Origin: Streptomyces griseicoloratus
GTDB taxonomy: Bacteria; Actinomycetota; Actinomycetes; Streptomycetales; Streptomycetaceae
Direction: 5' to 3'
Assembly (NCBI RefSeq): GCF_014534645.1
Contig: NZ_JACVQF010000187.1
Coordinates: 248,001 to 312,000, forward strand
Length of the DNA: 64,000 bases
Every line of letters starts with the position of its first letter. The stretch's first letter is position 1. Under the pieces are notes generated by a model. That model was not told where the DNA came from. It searched no databases and worked only from the letters and a program-made list of their open reading frames with translations. A program made the translations under genes and the position numbers. Shown in pieces: positions 37,921 to 47,855 of the stretch.

Positions 37921-39672
37921 TCAGCGTTTGACGCGACCGCGGACGGCCAGGACGGCGAGGCCGAGGAGAACGGGTTCGGCGATGCGGGAGGTCATCTCCG
38001 TGTAGGTGCCGGCGGTGGTGAGGTTCTGGCCGGAGGAGCGGAAGACCACCGAGTTGATCGCCACACGCAGCGCCTTCTCGAACCGCTCGGTGGTGACGCG
38101 CTCGGACCACGGCCCCGTGGGATTGACCGGGTCGGGGGTGCCGGTGGTCAACGTGAGTTCCTGCCCGGCGGTGACCTGGCGTCCGGTGGTGGCCGGCTTC
38201 GGATCGACTGCCGGCACACCCCACAACAGCAGCGCCAGCACGGTGGCGGCCATGGCACCCAGCAGCCAGGCCAGGGCTCGGGAGGCGCGCAGGCCGTAGC
38301 CGGAGACGGCCCAGTAGGCGGTCAGCAGCGCCCGCTCGGCCGGCGGCCGGGTGGTGTCGTGGCGACGCATCTCCATCTCGCCGTAGTAGAAGTCGGCCGC
38401 ATCCGGCTCGTTCTTCCCGTCCTCCAGCGACTTGCGCACTTGCCGGTACAGCGCTGCGAGGGCCGCCGGCCGCAGCACGGGGGTGTCCGCGGGTGGCGGC
38501 GTCCAGCCGTGGGCCAGGGCAGGGCGAGCGCTTTGCGCACGCCAGTGGTGTTCCTCGGCCAGCGTGCTGCGCCGGCCCCACCACCAGGGAAGCAGCTGGT
38601 GGCGGCGGATACCGCCGGGGGTGCCGGCGAAGGTGCACCAACCGTCCACCCTCAGCTGGTCGAGATGGACGGCGCCGGCGAACCGGCAGTCCGTGAGATC
38701 GATGTCGTACAGCGCCACATGCGCTGCGTCCACCCCGCCGATGGATGTCAGACGCACGCCGGGGTCGTGACCGGACAGCAGTGTTTCCGGCAGCGGATCG
38801 CCCGGGCCGGACGAGAACGGTGTGGAACGGGCGGATACCGTCAGCGGGCACTCCAGCACCGCGTCTGTCAGATCCAGCTCGGCATGGCGCAGATTCAGCG
38901 TGGCCGCCGATGCCCACCGGGTGCGGACACAGGTCACCGCACGTGCGGCTGCCTCCACCGTCACCGGCACGGTGAACACCGCACCGTCCAACTGCACCCT
39001 GCTCCCGCACGCCAACGGCCCCAACTGCGACTCGGCCTCGAAACGCGCCCCCTTGAACGAGACGTTCCGAAAGAGCGCCCTTTGGAAAGAGGTCTCGCCG
39101 GCAAAGGCCGCCCAGGCGAAGTCGGCCCCGCCGTGGAAGTCCGAGTCGTCGAACGAGGTGTCTCCGGTGAAGGCCGCCTCTTGGAAGAAGGCGCCTGCGG
39201 TGAAGGTCACGCCGTGGAACGAGACGTCCGCGCCGAAGGCCGCGCGTTCGAAGAAGACATCGCTGGTGAAGGTCACGCCGGCGAACGAGGTCTCGCCGGT
39301 GAAGACCGCGCCTTCGAACGAGGCGTCGCTGGGGAAGGTCATGTCGTCGAACCAGACGTCGCCGGTGAAGGTCGCGTGGTCGAACCGGACGGTGCTCAGG
39401 AACGGGAACCGGTCGTCCGAGGTGCGCAAGGCGCGCAGTAACCGGCGAAGCAGACCCGGGGTGAACGGCGTACCGGTGTAGTCGGCGCCGGAACGGGATG
39501 CCGGACCGGCCAGGTAGGCATCGCGGTCGGCGTCGGCCAGGTGGGCGAGGCATGAGGTGTGGCCGGGGATGTGGATTCCGCGGCAGCCGACCGGATCCTC
39601 GGGTGTGGCGCCGTGGCCGCAGTGCGGCCAGTCAGGCGGGGTCGGCGACGGATCGGGGCTCGGATGGGTCAT
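37921..39672 (-). CDS. Pentapeptide-repeat membrane protein
   Basis: A 583-residue protein. Residues about 75-210 hold 20 or more pentapeptide-like repeats of the xFxxx type (FTGDVWFDDMTFPSDASF is typical), forming a right-handed quadrilateral beta helix. Two hydrophobic helices follow near the C-terminus ('ALAWLLGAMAATVLALLLWG' and 'IAEPVLLGLAVLAVRG'), with a region between them like the pore-helix part of two-helix channels. The N-terminus has a Cys/His pattern (HCGHG, CRGIHIPGHTSCLAHL) that may bind zinc. The start is the ATG at 39672. Function unknown. Confidence 0.78.
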   Translation of the reverse strand: MTHPSPDPSPTPPDWPHCGHGATPEDPVGCRGIHIPGHTSCLAHLADADRDAYLAGPASRSGADYTGTPFTPGLLRRLLRALRTSDDRFPFLSTVRFDHATFTGDVWFDDMTFPSDASFEGAVFTGETSFAGVTFTSDVFFERAAFGADVSFHGVTFTAGAFFQEAAFTGDTSFDDSDFHGGADFAWAAFAGETSFQRALFRNVSFKGARFEAESQLGPLACGSRVQLDGAVFTVPVTVEAAARAVTCVRTRWASAATLNLRHAELDLTDAVLECPLTVSARSTPFSSGPGDPLPETLLSGHDPGVRLTSIGGVDAAHVALYDIDLTDCRFAGAVHLDQLRVDGWCTFAGTPGGIRRHQLLPWWWGRRSTLAEEHHWRAQSARPALAHGWTPPPADTPVLRPAALAALYRQVRKSLEDGKNEPDAADFYYGEMEMRRHDTTRPPAERALLTAYWAVSGYGLRASRALAWLLGAMAATVLALLLWGVPAVDPKPATTGRQVTAGQELTLTTGTPDPVNPTGPWSERVTTERFEKALRVAINSVVFRSSGQNLTTAGTYTEMTSRIAEPVLLGLAVLAVRGRVKR

Positions 39673-39875
39673 GCCTGAAGGACGATCGAGCCCGGCCGGA
39701 CAGTTGCCCGCTCCGCCTCCCCCGCCCCGGCCCCCGGCGCCGAAATCTTCGCCGCAGCACTGAAGTTGCACGGCCATCAGGCCCGAGTCGAGGGACCGCG
39801 CGCTGGAACGCCCGGGTGCGGATCCTGGCGCTCCAGCCCGTCGGCGGCGTCCGCCTGCTGGCCGGCCCCGTGGGC

Positions 39876-42275
39876 TCAGCCCGCCGGCCTGGCGCCTTCC
39901 GGGTCGCGTCGCTGGGCCGGTGCCGTGGTGCGGTCGGCCTGTGATCCGGCTGTGGGCTCGTGCGTGTCCGGGCGCAGACACTCGATCAGGTAGTCGCCGG
40001 TGTCGGGGTCGCGGACCACTCCGTGGGTCTCGCTGTGGAACCCGGGGAAGCGGCGGTCGAAGGATTCGAGCGCGCCGAGGTACCGCAGCAGCGGGCCGTC
40101 CTGGCCGCCGGTGCTCTCGCCCGGCATGAGCACGGGGATCCCGGGCGGGGTGACGGTGACCATGGCGGCCGCGACGCGTCCGGACGCGTCGGTCAGCCGG
40201 ACCCGTTCCGTGCCGCCGCGGATCAGGCGCTGGTAGCACAGCTGGGGTGGGGCGACGGGCTCCGGGAGTTGCCGGAAGGCGGTGTCCAGCAGGTCGACCA
40301 GGCGGACTTCGCGCAGGTGGTCGTGCATCTCCTGGCACAGCTCGCGCAGACTCCGCCCGGAGTAGCGCCGCGGGTGCTCGGCGACCAGCGCGGGCAGCAC
40401 ACGGTCGAGCGGGGCGTCACCGTCGTAGAGGTCCTTGAAGTCCATCAGGGCGTCCAGCAGCGTGCCCCACTTGCCCTTGGTGATGCCCATGGAGAACAGC
40501 ACCAGCGTGGTGTAGCTGTCGGTCTTCTCCACGACGATGCCGCGCGTGCCCAGGTACGCGGTGAGCACCCGGGCCGGGATGCCCCAGTCGGACATGTCGC
40601 CGGTGGCGCCGATCCCCGGGCAGGTCAGGGTGACCTTGATCGGGTCGAGCATGCAGTAGCCGTCGGTCAGCCCGGGGAAGCCGTGCCAGTCCGCGTCGGG
40701 CTCCAGGTGCCAGCAGGACGGCTCGGTCCGCAGCAGGTCGGCCGGAGCCTCGTCGAAGGCGAGTCGTACGCCGCTCGCGGGGTCGGTCACCTCTCCCGGC
40801 TGCCACACCCCGAAGAACCAGGCCGGCCGGTCCCCGGCGGCCTCGATCCGGCGCCGGATGCGCACCATCTCCTGGCGGAACCGGATCGCCTCGGTCACCG
40901 CCTCGTCGACCAGCCAGTGCCCCTGCGGACCGTCCATCATCGCCGTGGCCACGTCCAGCGAGGCGATCATCGGGTACAGCGGGGACGTGGTGCCGTGCAT
41001 CATCAGCGTCTCGTTGAACCGATCGTGCTCCACCGGCGCCCGGGGCGCGGGCCTGACGTGCACCATGGCGCTCTGCGACAGCGCCGCCAGCAGCTTGTGG
41101 GTGGACTGGGTGGCGAAGACCGTCGGCCGGTCGGGGCCGGGGAAGGCCTCCTCGTCCACCGACATGCCGTACCGGCCCGCGTAGAGCGGGTGGAAGCGGG
41201 CGTACGCGAACCACGCCTCGTCGAAGTGCAGCCGGGGCGTGCCGGCGGCGAAGGCCCGGGCCGCCGCCACCGCGTCGTAACACAGGCCGTCGTACGTGGA
41301 GTTGGTGAACACCGCGTACTGGGCGCGCGACGACACGGCGTCCGGCGTCAGCGGGCTGGCGGCGATGCGCGCCGCCACGGACTCCGCCGCGATCTCGGCC
41401 GGCGGCAGTGGTCCGGCGAGGCCGTAGCCGTTGCGGGTGGGGACGAGGTACACCGGCCGGGCGCCGGAGACGACCAGGCCGTGCAGGACCGACTTGTGGC
41501 AGTTGCGGTCCACCAGGGCGATCTCGTCGCGGGTCACGCTGAAGTGGCCGACCAGGCGGTTGCAGGTGGAGTCGCCGTGCAGGACGAAGTAGGTGAGCTC
41601 GGAGCCGAAGACCCGTGCGGCGTTGCGCTCCGCCTCACCGATCGGCCCGGTGTGCTCGAACAGTGAGCCGAGCTCCTCGACCGAGATGGACAGGTCGCTG
41701 CGCAGCAGCCGCTCCCCGAAGTAGTCGTGGAACGCCCGGCCCACGGGCGACTTCAGGAAGGCGACGCCGCCGGAGTGCGCGGGGGTGTGCCACGAGTACT
41801 CGTGCGCGTCGTCGAAGCGGCGCAGCGCCTTGAAGAACGGAGGCAGCAGGGCGTCCTGGTAGGCGCGCGCGGCGGTGGTGATCCGGCCCGCGATGAACGT
41901 CGGTGTGTCCTCCAGCGGCCACACGTAGCCGACGACCGACTGCGACACCCACAGCGGCAGGTCGCGCAGCCCCTCGTCCGCCATCACCAGGAACACCGGC
42001 AGGTCCTGGAAGCGGCGCCCGATCCGGCGCAGCACGGCCGCACCGCCCGGTTCACCGTCGGTTTTCCGTCCGGGCGGAAGGTCCCAGGCGACCACTGCGG
42101 CCGCGAGGCCGGCCTCGGTCCGCAGCACCGCTTCGGCGTCCGTGACGCTCACGACCCACCGGACCTGCAAGCCGCGTGCCCGGATCGCCTCGGCGATCCT
42201 CACCAGCTGCCCGGCCGCGGCGTCCCCGTCCTGCGGACGCTCCGTCACCGCCACCAGAACCGTGCTGTCGGTCAT
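39876..42275 (-). CDS. Orn/Lys/Arg decarboxylase
   Basis: A 799-residue fold-type I PLP decarboxylase of the large inducible class. Residues 1-140 are the response-regulator-like wing domain; the PLP Lys is Lys394 in ATQSTHKLLAAL and Asp352 in HFDEAWFAYARF contacts the cofactor nitrogen; the C-terminal domain follows. It would release CO2 from lysine, ornithine or arginine to give a polyamine or to resist acid. The frame extends 31 codons upstream, but the ATG at 42275 with GGGGAG behind it is at the family start. The Pro/Thr/Ala tail is probably disordered. Monocistronic by spacing. Confidence 0.9.
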   Translation of the reverse strand: MTDSTVLVAVTERPQDGDAAAGQLVRIAEAIRARGLQVRWVVSVTDAEAVLRTEAGLAAAVVAWDLPPGRKTDGEPGGAAVLRRIGRRFQDLPVFLVMADEGLRDLPLWVSQSVVGYVWPLEDTPTFIAGRITTAARAYQDALLPPFFKALRRFDDAHEYSWHTPAHSGGVAFLKSPVGRAFHDYFGERLLRSDLSISVEELGSLFEHTGPIGEAERNAARVFGSELTYFVLHGDSTCNRLVGHFSVTRDEIALVDRNCHKSVLHGLVVSGARPVYLVPTRNGYGLAGPLPPAEIAAESVAARIAASPLTPDAVSSRAQYAVFTNSTYDGLCYDAVAAARAFAAGTPRLHFDEAWFAYARFHPLYAGRYGMSVDEEAFPGPDRPTVFATQSTHKLLAALSQSAMVHVRPAPRAPVEHDRFNETLMMHGTTSPLYPMIASLDVATAMMDGPQGHWLVDEAVTEAIRFRQEMVRIRRRIEAAGDRPAWFFGVWQPGEVTDPASGVRLAFDEAPADLLRTEPSCWHLEPDADWHGFPGLTDGYCMLDPIKVTLTCPGIGATGDMSDWGIPARVLTAYLGTRGIVVEKTDSYTTLVLFSMGITKGKWGTLLDALMDFKDLYDGDAPLDRVLPALVAEHPRRYSGRSLRELCQEMHDHLREVRLVDLLDTAFRQLPEPVAPPQLCYQRLIRGGTERVRLTDASGRVAAAMVTVTPPGIPVLMPGESTGGQDGPLLRYLGALESFDRRFPGFHSETHGVVRDPDTGDYLIECLRPDTHEPTAGSQADRTTAPAQRRDPEGARPAG

Positions 42276-42571
42276 GCCGCTCCCCTCCCCCGGTGGCCCG
42301 CGCCACCCCGTCCAGTGTTCGCGGGCCCGCCCGCACGATCGGGTGGGCACAGGGCCAAACCACTCCATCGGTCCAAAACGCCGGCGCGGCGCTGACCGCG
42401 CACTGCCGCGCGGGGTGCGGCGGCCGCAGGCGAGGCGTGGAGACGTCGCCCGGATCCGGCGTCTGCGTCGTGACCGAACCGCCCAGGGTCAACGCGCGGC
42501 GGTGAGAGCGACCGTGCGGCCACCTGAGCCGGCGAGGACGTGCTGCGCACCGGGGCTCCGGGCCGTGTGCG
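42276..42571. other. 296-bp intergenic region
   Basis: The gap between the decarboxylase start and the dienelactone hydrolase stop, both on the minus strand. It must contain the decarboxylase promoter. No repeat, hairpin or small gene could be supported. Confidence 0.35.
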
Positions 42572-43333
42572 TCAGGTTCGGTTGTCCGAGACGGAGCCTT
42601 GGCTGCCGGTCAGGGCGCGGTGCAGGAGGGGGAGCAGGCGGTCCCAGTGGCGCTTCAGTCCGAAGGGGCTGAAGGCGTCGGTGTCGGACATGGTGAAGCC
42701 GTGGACGGTGCCGGGGTAGATCTCGGAGGTGTAGCAGACGCCTGCGGCATCCAGGGCCCGGTTGAGTTCGCCGAGGGCCTCGGGTGTCATGTCGCCTTCC
42801 GCGTGGCCGAGGTGGACCTGGGCGGTGAGCCCGGACAGGAGGCCGGGTCCGTCGGCGCCCACGGGGCCGTGGAATCCGGCGACGGCGGCCACCTGGCCGG
42901 GGTGAGCAGCAGCGGTGCGCACCGCCAGGAGGCCGCCTATGCAGTAGCCGGTCACCGCGACCGGGCCGGCGCCGGCCTCGGGTTGGGTGGTGAGGAACCG
43001 GAGGTAGGCGTCGGCGTCGCGAAGGACGCGTTCGTTGGTGTGCGCCTCGAGCAGGGGCATCAGCTCGGCCATGACCTGCTGCCGGGCCTCTTCCCCGATG
43101 TGCTCGGGAAGTTCTGCCACCGGTGCCGGGCCGTGCCGGTAGAAGAGGTTGGGGACGAGCACGTAGTACCCGTGCCCGGCCAGTTCCCGGGCCATCTCCC
43201 GCAGCACGGGCCGGATGCCGAAGCCGTCCGGGTACATGAGCACCCCCGGGTGCCGCTCGCCTCGGTCGGGGTAGGCGGCGAACGCGTCGGCCAGGCCGTC
43301 CGCGGTGGGAATCTGCAGCGTCTTGATGGGCAT
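42572..43333 (-). CDS. Dienelactone hydrolase family protein
   Basis: A 253-residue alpha/beta hydrolase of the dienelactone hydrolase family: nucleophile Cys131 in VTGYCIGGLLAVR, and a His in YPGTVHGFTMSD; the N-terminal 'RHPGVLMYPDGFGI' is typical. AGGAGAG precedes the ATG. It lies 214 bp downstream of the conflict-system array on the same strand but is probably a separate unit. Confidence 0.9.
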   Translation of the reverse strand: MPIKTLQIPTADGLADAFAAYPDRGERHPGVLMYPDGFGIRPVLREMARELAGHGYYVLVPNLFYRHGPAPVAELPEHIGEEARQQVMAELMPLLEAHTNERVLRDADAYLRFLTTQPEAGAGPVAVTGYCIGGLLAVRTAAAHPGQVAAVAGFHGPVGADGPGLLSGLTAQVHLGHAEGDMTPEALGELNRALDAAGVCYTSEIYPGTVHGFTMSDTDAFSPFGLKRHWDRLLPLLHRALTGSQGSVSDNRT

Positions 43334-43547
43334 GGACTCTCCTGTCGTGGTTGATGTGTCGAGCCTGTGATCAACACGACGGAGGCGGAGCCCGCGCAGC
43401 AGCGCAGGATTCTCGACCGGGCAGCGGGCCCGCACCGGCCCGTACGGCGCTCAGAGGAGCACCGGGTCGCCGATCCGTGTGTGGCGCAGTGCCGTCCCGG
43501 TATTCATGCCCACAACATAGACCACGGTCCTGATCAGGGAGGGGTGA

Positions 43548-46500
43548 TTACAGCGGCACGTAGGCCAGGTCGCAGTCGACGCGTCGCCGCCGGCGGGCCG
43601 CGGTGAGCCAGGGGTGGTCGGCTCGGACGACGGCGCCGAGCCCCTGCACGGCCGTGCGCTGCAGTGCGTCGGCCTCGGCGCTCCGGCCGAGTCCCCGCAG
43701 GTCGAGGGCCAGGTGAGCGGTGCAGGACAGGGTCAGCGGGTGTCGCTCGCCCGCGACTTCGGCCAGCAGCGACAGGTTGGCCTGGTCGATCTCGCGTGCC
43801 CGCTCGAACTCCAGGCTTGCGTAGGCGGTGCTGGCCCTGCCGATCGCGAGGGTCAGCGTCGCCGGGTGGCGGGGTCCCACCGTTGCCTCCAGCCGGTGCG
43901 AGACGTCGTCCTCCATGTCCTGGGCCTGGTCGAGGCGGCCGAACGCACGCAGGGTGGCCGCCAGGTGGGCCCTGACGACCAGGGTGCACAGGTGGTCCTC
44001 GCCCAGGCGTGCGGCGAGGCGCTGTGCGGTCGTCTCGTCCAGCCGGCGGGACCGGTCGAGGTCTCCGGCGAGGCGCCTGTCGACGGCCGCGCCGACCGCG
44101 GCAGACAGTGATGCGGGGTGATCGGGTCCGTAGCGGGCCGTGCAGCGCCTCAGTGTCTCCTCGGAGAGCAGGGCGGCCTCGGCGAGTGCGCCGTCCCGGC
44201 GTCGGCAGACCGCGAGGTGGCCGGCGGTGCGCAGGGTGAGTGGGTGTTCCTCGCCGAGTTCGGACCGCGCCCAGCGGTAGAGGTCCTCCTGGAAGTCGCG
44301 GGCGCCGGGGTAGTCGCCGCTCTCCCGCATGTCGACGGCGACCGCGTTGAGGCTTTCGAGGGTGAGGGGGTCGCTGGGCCGCAGGAGCAGTTCGCACCGT
44401 CGGGCGTTCTCTTCGTCCAGCGGCAGGGCCTGGGCGAACTGTCCGCACAGCCGCAGGTCGGCACCCCAGCCGTGGGTGGCCCGCAGCGCGAGGGGGTCCT
44501 CGTCGCCGAAGAGGGACCGGGCCAGCTCGGTGGCCTCCTCGTCGAGGTCCCGTGCCTCCTGGAACCGGCCCTGGTGGCGCCGGGCATCGGCCAGCTCGCA
44601 CAGGGAGTCGACCAGGTCCCGGGAGTCCGGCGCGGTCCGGCGCGACACCTCCAGCGCTTTCTCGGTGAGCGGCGCGGACTCGGCGATCCGGCCGGCCCGG
44701 CGCAGCAGCATCGCGTAGGTCTTGGTGATGCGCAGGACCGCGCCGTTCTCCTCGCCGGAGGCCGTCAGCCAGGCGGCCCGGGCCTGCTCGCCGAGGGCGG
44801 TTGCGCCTTCGTGGTCACCGCGGTGGTGCAGGAACAGCACGGTGTCGTGGACGAGGGCGCGCAGCTGCGGGTCGGTGCTGGTCACCGCCTGCGAGGCGAG
44901 TACGTGCGGCAGCAGTGACCAGTAGGCGGACCATTCCTGCGGCACGGTGTGGGGGCCGGGCCTGGCCGCCGCCAGCAGCCAGTGAACGCTCTCGCGTGTC
45001 CGCTCGCGCTGCTCGGTGGTCATCCGGGCCGGCAGCAGCGTGTGCAGGAGCCGGTGCAGTCGCAGGGTGCGGGTCCGGTGGTCGGCCTTGGCCAGGGCGA
45101 GCCTGCCCAGGGCCCGGACGGAACGGGCCTGCTCCACGGGGTCGTCCAGCCGGTCGCCGTCCGGCGTGTCACCGGCGGACCGGCCCGCGTGCAACAGGTC
45201 CAGCGGGATCGGTTCGGCGGCCATGGCCGCGCAGCGGTCGAGCAGCCGGCGCGCGTCGGGGTGTGTCTGCCCGAGCCGCTCCAGTGACACCTCCCAGGCC
45301 GCGGCCAGGGCGGCCGGCAGTCCGGGATCCGCCCCGAGCGCGCCGGCGGCCGCGAGCTGCCCTTCGAGCAGCCCGAGATAGACGTCGGCCCCCAGCCCGG
45401 TGTCCTCCAGCCAGGCGCCCGCCTGTTCCAGGGCGAGGGGCTGGTCGCCCAGGGCCTCGGCGAGGCGGTCGGCGTCCTCGGCGGGAAGAGCGGACGCGTG
45501 CTTGTGGAGCAGGAGGACCGACTCCTCGCGCTCGAGGACGCCCACCGTCACCGGGGTGGCCGCCCGCTCCCAGGAGCGGTTGCGGGAGGTGACGAGTATT
45601 TTTCCGGGTCCGCCGGCAGGCAGGTGGCGGCGGACCGTCTCGACGTCCTCGGCGTTGTCGAAGACCAGCAGCCAGCGGCGGTACGGCGTGCCGGTGCGCA
45701 GTGCCTGGAGCACGGCGGGTACGGCCGCGTCGACGGGGAGAGGTCCGCGGTCCGTGTCGTCGGCGCCCAGCCTGACCGCCAGGTCGGCGAGGCCGGCGAG
45801 GACGAGTCCGTTCCGCTCGGCGGGGATCCAGCAGACCAGGTCGTAGTCGCGCACGTGCCGGTAGACGTATTCGAGGGCCAGCTCCGAGGTGCCCACGGCG
45901 CCGGAGCCGTGGCGGGCGTCCGGGAGCAGGCACACGATGTCCTGGGTCGCGAGGCGGTCCGCCAGCGTCTGGAGCTGTGCCTGTCGGCCCACGAACCGCG
46001 CGTTCCGTGGAGGAATGTTCACCGTGACGGCGGGCGCGGGCGGCTGCTCGGTGCCCGACGCCGTCACCGGGGCCTCGGCGGCCGGCCCGCCGGACGCGTC
46101 CGTGCGGGGCTGCTCCGTGGGCGGCGGTGGACTCGCGACCGTCACCGCGGGCATGTCTGCGGGGGCACCGGCGGCCTGGATCCGGCGGGCCCGCTGCGCG
46201 TGCACGCCTCCCAGCGCCCGCATCACCGCGAGTTCGGGCCGGCGCCATCCCCGGGCGGTCGCCGGGTCGGGCAGCGCGGTTCCCAGCGGGTCGTACAGGG
46301 CCGCGCGCAAGGCGGCGCCCTGTTCTCCCGCCGCGGGAAGTTCCGCGAGGGTGCTGACGACTCTGACCAGTTGCGTCCGCGTCGTGGTGGCGAGCAGCGC
46401 CTGGCGCACGCCGTCGGCGAACTCGGGCCGGCCCGTATCGGCGTCGTCCCAGTCGATCAGCCCGCCCATGAAGATCTCCGCGAGGTGCTCGGCCGTGGTG

Positions 46501-47855
46501 TCCGGCATCATCCGGCCGCGCAGCTGCTGGATCAGTTCGAACTCGAAGGGGGCCGCCGCCAGGTGGGCGGCGAGCCGGCGGGCGGACGGCGTGGCCAGCC
46601 TGAGGAAGCTGCGTACGGCGTCGTGTGCGGCGCGGGGGAACCGCGGGGGCCGCAGTCCGGGCGCGGGTTTCCCCTGGTGCAGCGATCCGGCCACCACAGC
46701 CGGAAGGGCGCGGCGTACGCCTCGTTCCCCGACGACCAGATCGGCCCATGCGGCGAGGGATCCGGGTTTGATGGACAGTACGGGCACGACCAGGGCCTCG
46801 TGGCCGACCGGCGGCAGGGGGCGCAGCGGATCCGGTCCGCTGGGCGGCGGCCTGAGGAGGAGGCCCGGGTTCGCGGCGCCGAATCCTCCTGACTCCAGTA
46901 CCGCGTCGTGGGGATGGAGGGAGGAGCGGCGCCGCAGGTGCGGGGGCAGCAGGTGGAGCAGGGCGGTGGGGCCCGCCCGGCCCAGGAGCCGGAGCAGGTG
47001 GTCGGCGGCCGGGGCGGCCCAGCCGGGTCCGAGGCCGTCGGTGACGACCAGGAACATCCGGTCCTGCCTGCCGTCGACGATCTCCCCCAGGTCCGCGGTC
47101 CTGCCTGCCGCGCTCCAGCGCAGCGTCGGTGCGCCGGCTCCGGCACCGGGCATGTCCAGCCGGACGGTGCGCAGGGACCGGAAGGCACCGCTGTGCTCGG
47201 CGGCGGTTGCCAGGGCGGCCGTCTCCTGCTGCCAGACGGTCATCGTGGGGCCGTCGTCGACGAGGACGACCAGGTTGAAGGCCCTGTCCCGTCCGGGCCT
47301 GAACGACGGTACCCACAGTTCGTCGGCGACCATCCGCTCGGCGGTGAGTTCCTCGTCCAGCAGCAGCTCGTGGGAGGACTCCACCCGCCGCCCGAGGCGG
47401 TGCAGGGAGCGGGAGAGCAGTGCGGAGCGTTGGGCCGGCCGGCCGGGCCCCGGGACTCGCGTTGCGGGCAGGAGGGGTGACTCGACGAGGACTTGGACCG
47501 GGCCTTCCGGTTCGAGGGCCGGTCCGGTGGGCGCGGCACTGGAACCGGCGGCGTCGCCTGCCGGCTGCCGGCGGGCATCGGGCGGCGGGGCGGCGGCCGG
47601 CGGCGGGCCGGCGGCCGCCCGGTCGTCGTCCACCGGGGCGGACGGCTCCGGGGCGATGCGCCCGGCACGGCTCCAGTGGGCGGCCAGCCACAAGGCGTCG
47701 GCCAGCTCGTGCCAGTGCGGAGCGTTTCCCGCCCGGTCCCCCTCGGCCGGTGCCGGCTGCAGCGCCGCCGGCTCGGCGGCTGCCGCCCCGGGCAGGTCCT
47801 CCGGTCCTGGCGGGTCCTCCGGTCCTGGCGGGCGCTCGCGGGGAAGGCCGTTCAT
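43548..47855 (-). CDS. vWA-like/SAV_2336 + STAND (NB-ARC) + TPR protein, FxsT-like
   Basis: A 1435-residue giant. After a disordered Pro/Ala N-terminus, residues about 170-400 form the SAV_2336-type vWA-like domain with a degenerate metal site DDGPTM (200-205) and a second strand LVVTDG. A STAND/NB-ARC NTPase spans about 615-900: its P-loop reads GSGAVGTS (650-657), so the essential Walker A Lys is replaced by Thr656; Walker B is WLLVFDN and the sensor LVTSR. Residues about 985-1420 are roughly ten 42-residue TPRs with 'HPLTL' linkers. It resembles FxSxx-COOH-system TPR proteins, but no FxsA/FxsB genes are near. The ATG overlaps the MoxR stop by one base. Predicted as the sensing/scaffold member of the second VMAP set. 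Confidence 0.85.
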   Translation of the reverse strand: MNGLPRERPPGPEDPPGPEDLPGAAAAEPAALQPAPAEGDRAGNAPHWHELADALWLAAHWSRAGRIAPEPSAPVDDDRAAAGPPPAAAPPPDARRQPAGDAAGSSAAPTGPALEPEGPVQVLVESPLLPATRVPGPGRPAQRSALLSRSLHRLGRRVESSHELLLDEELTAERMVADELWVPSFRPGRDRAFNLVVLVDDGPTMTVWQQETAALATAAEHSGAFRSLRTVRLDMPGAGAGAPTLRWSAAGRTADLGEIVDGRQDRMFLVVTDGLGPGWAAPAADHLLRLLGRAGPTALLHLLPPHLRRRSSLHPHDAVLESGGFGAANPGLLLRPPPSGPDPLRPLPPVGHEALVVPVLSIKPGSLAAWADLVVGERGVRRALPAVVAGSLHQGKPAPGLRPPRFPRAAHDAVRSFLRLATPSARRLAAHLAAAPFEFELIQQLRGRMMPDTTAEHLAEIFMGGLIDWDDADTGRPEFADGVRQALLATTTRTQLVRVVSTLAELPAAGEQGAALRAALYDPLGTALPDPATARGWRRPELAVMRALGGVHAQRARRIQAAGAPADMPAVTVASPPPPTEQPRTDASGGPAAEAPVTASGTEQPPAPAVTVNIPPRNARFVGRQAQLQTLADRLATQDIVCLLPDARHGSGAVGTSELALEYVYRHVRDYDLVCWIPAERNGLVLAGLADLAVRLGADDTDRGPLPVDAAVPAVLQALRTGTPYRRWLLVFDNAEDVETVRRHLPAGGPGKILVTSRNRSWERAATPVTVGVLEREESVLLLHKHASALPAEDADRLAEALGDQPLALEQAGAWLEDTGLGADVYLGLLEGQLAAAGALGADPGLPAALAAAWEVSLERLGQTHPDARRLLDRCAAMAAEPIPLDLLHAGRSAGDTPDGDRLDDPVEQARSVRALGRLALAKADHRTRTLRLHRLLHTLLPARMTTEQRERTRESVHWLLAAARPGPHTVPQEWSAYWSLLPHVLASQAVTSTDPQLRALVHDTVLFLHHRGDHEGATALGEQARAAWLTASGEENGAVLRITKTYAMLLRRAGRIAESAPLTEKALEVSRRTAPDSRDLVDSLCELADARRHQGRFQEARDLDEEATELARSLFGDEDPLALRATHGWGADLRLCGQFAQALPLDEENARRCELLLRPSDPLTLESLNAVAVDMRESGDYPGARDFQEDLYRWARSELGEEHPLTLRTAGHLAVCRRRDGALAEAALLSEETLRRCTARYGPDHPASLSAAVGAAVDRRLAGDLDRSRRLDETTAQRLAARLGEDHLCTLVVRAHLAATLRAFGRLDQAQDMEDDVSHRLEATVGPRHPATLTLAIGRASTAYASLEFERAREIDQANLSLLAEVAGERHPLTLSCTAHLALDLRGLGRSAEADALQRTAVQGLGAVVRADHPWLTAARRRRRVDCDLAYVPL

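Noticed and set aside
43334-43547. A short FxsA-type peptide gene downstream of the FxsT-like gene
   Set aside because: No short frame ending in an FxSxx C-terminus with a ribosome site was found here or in the other gaps of the array.
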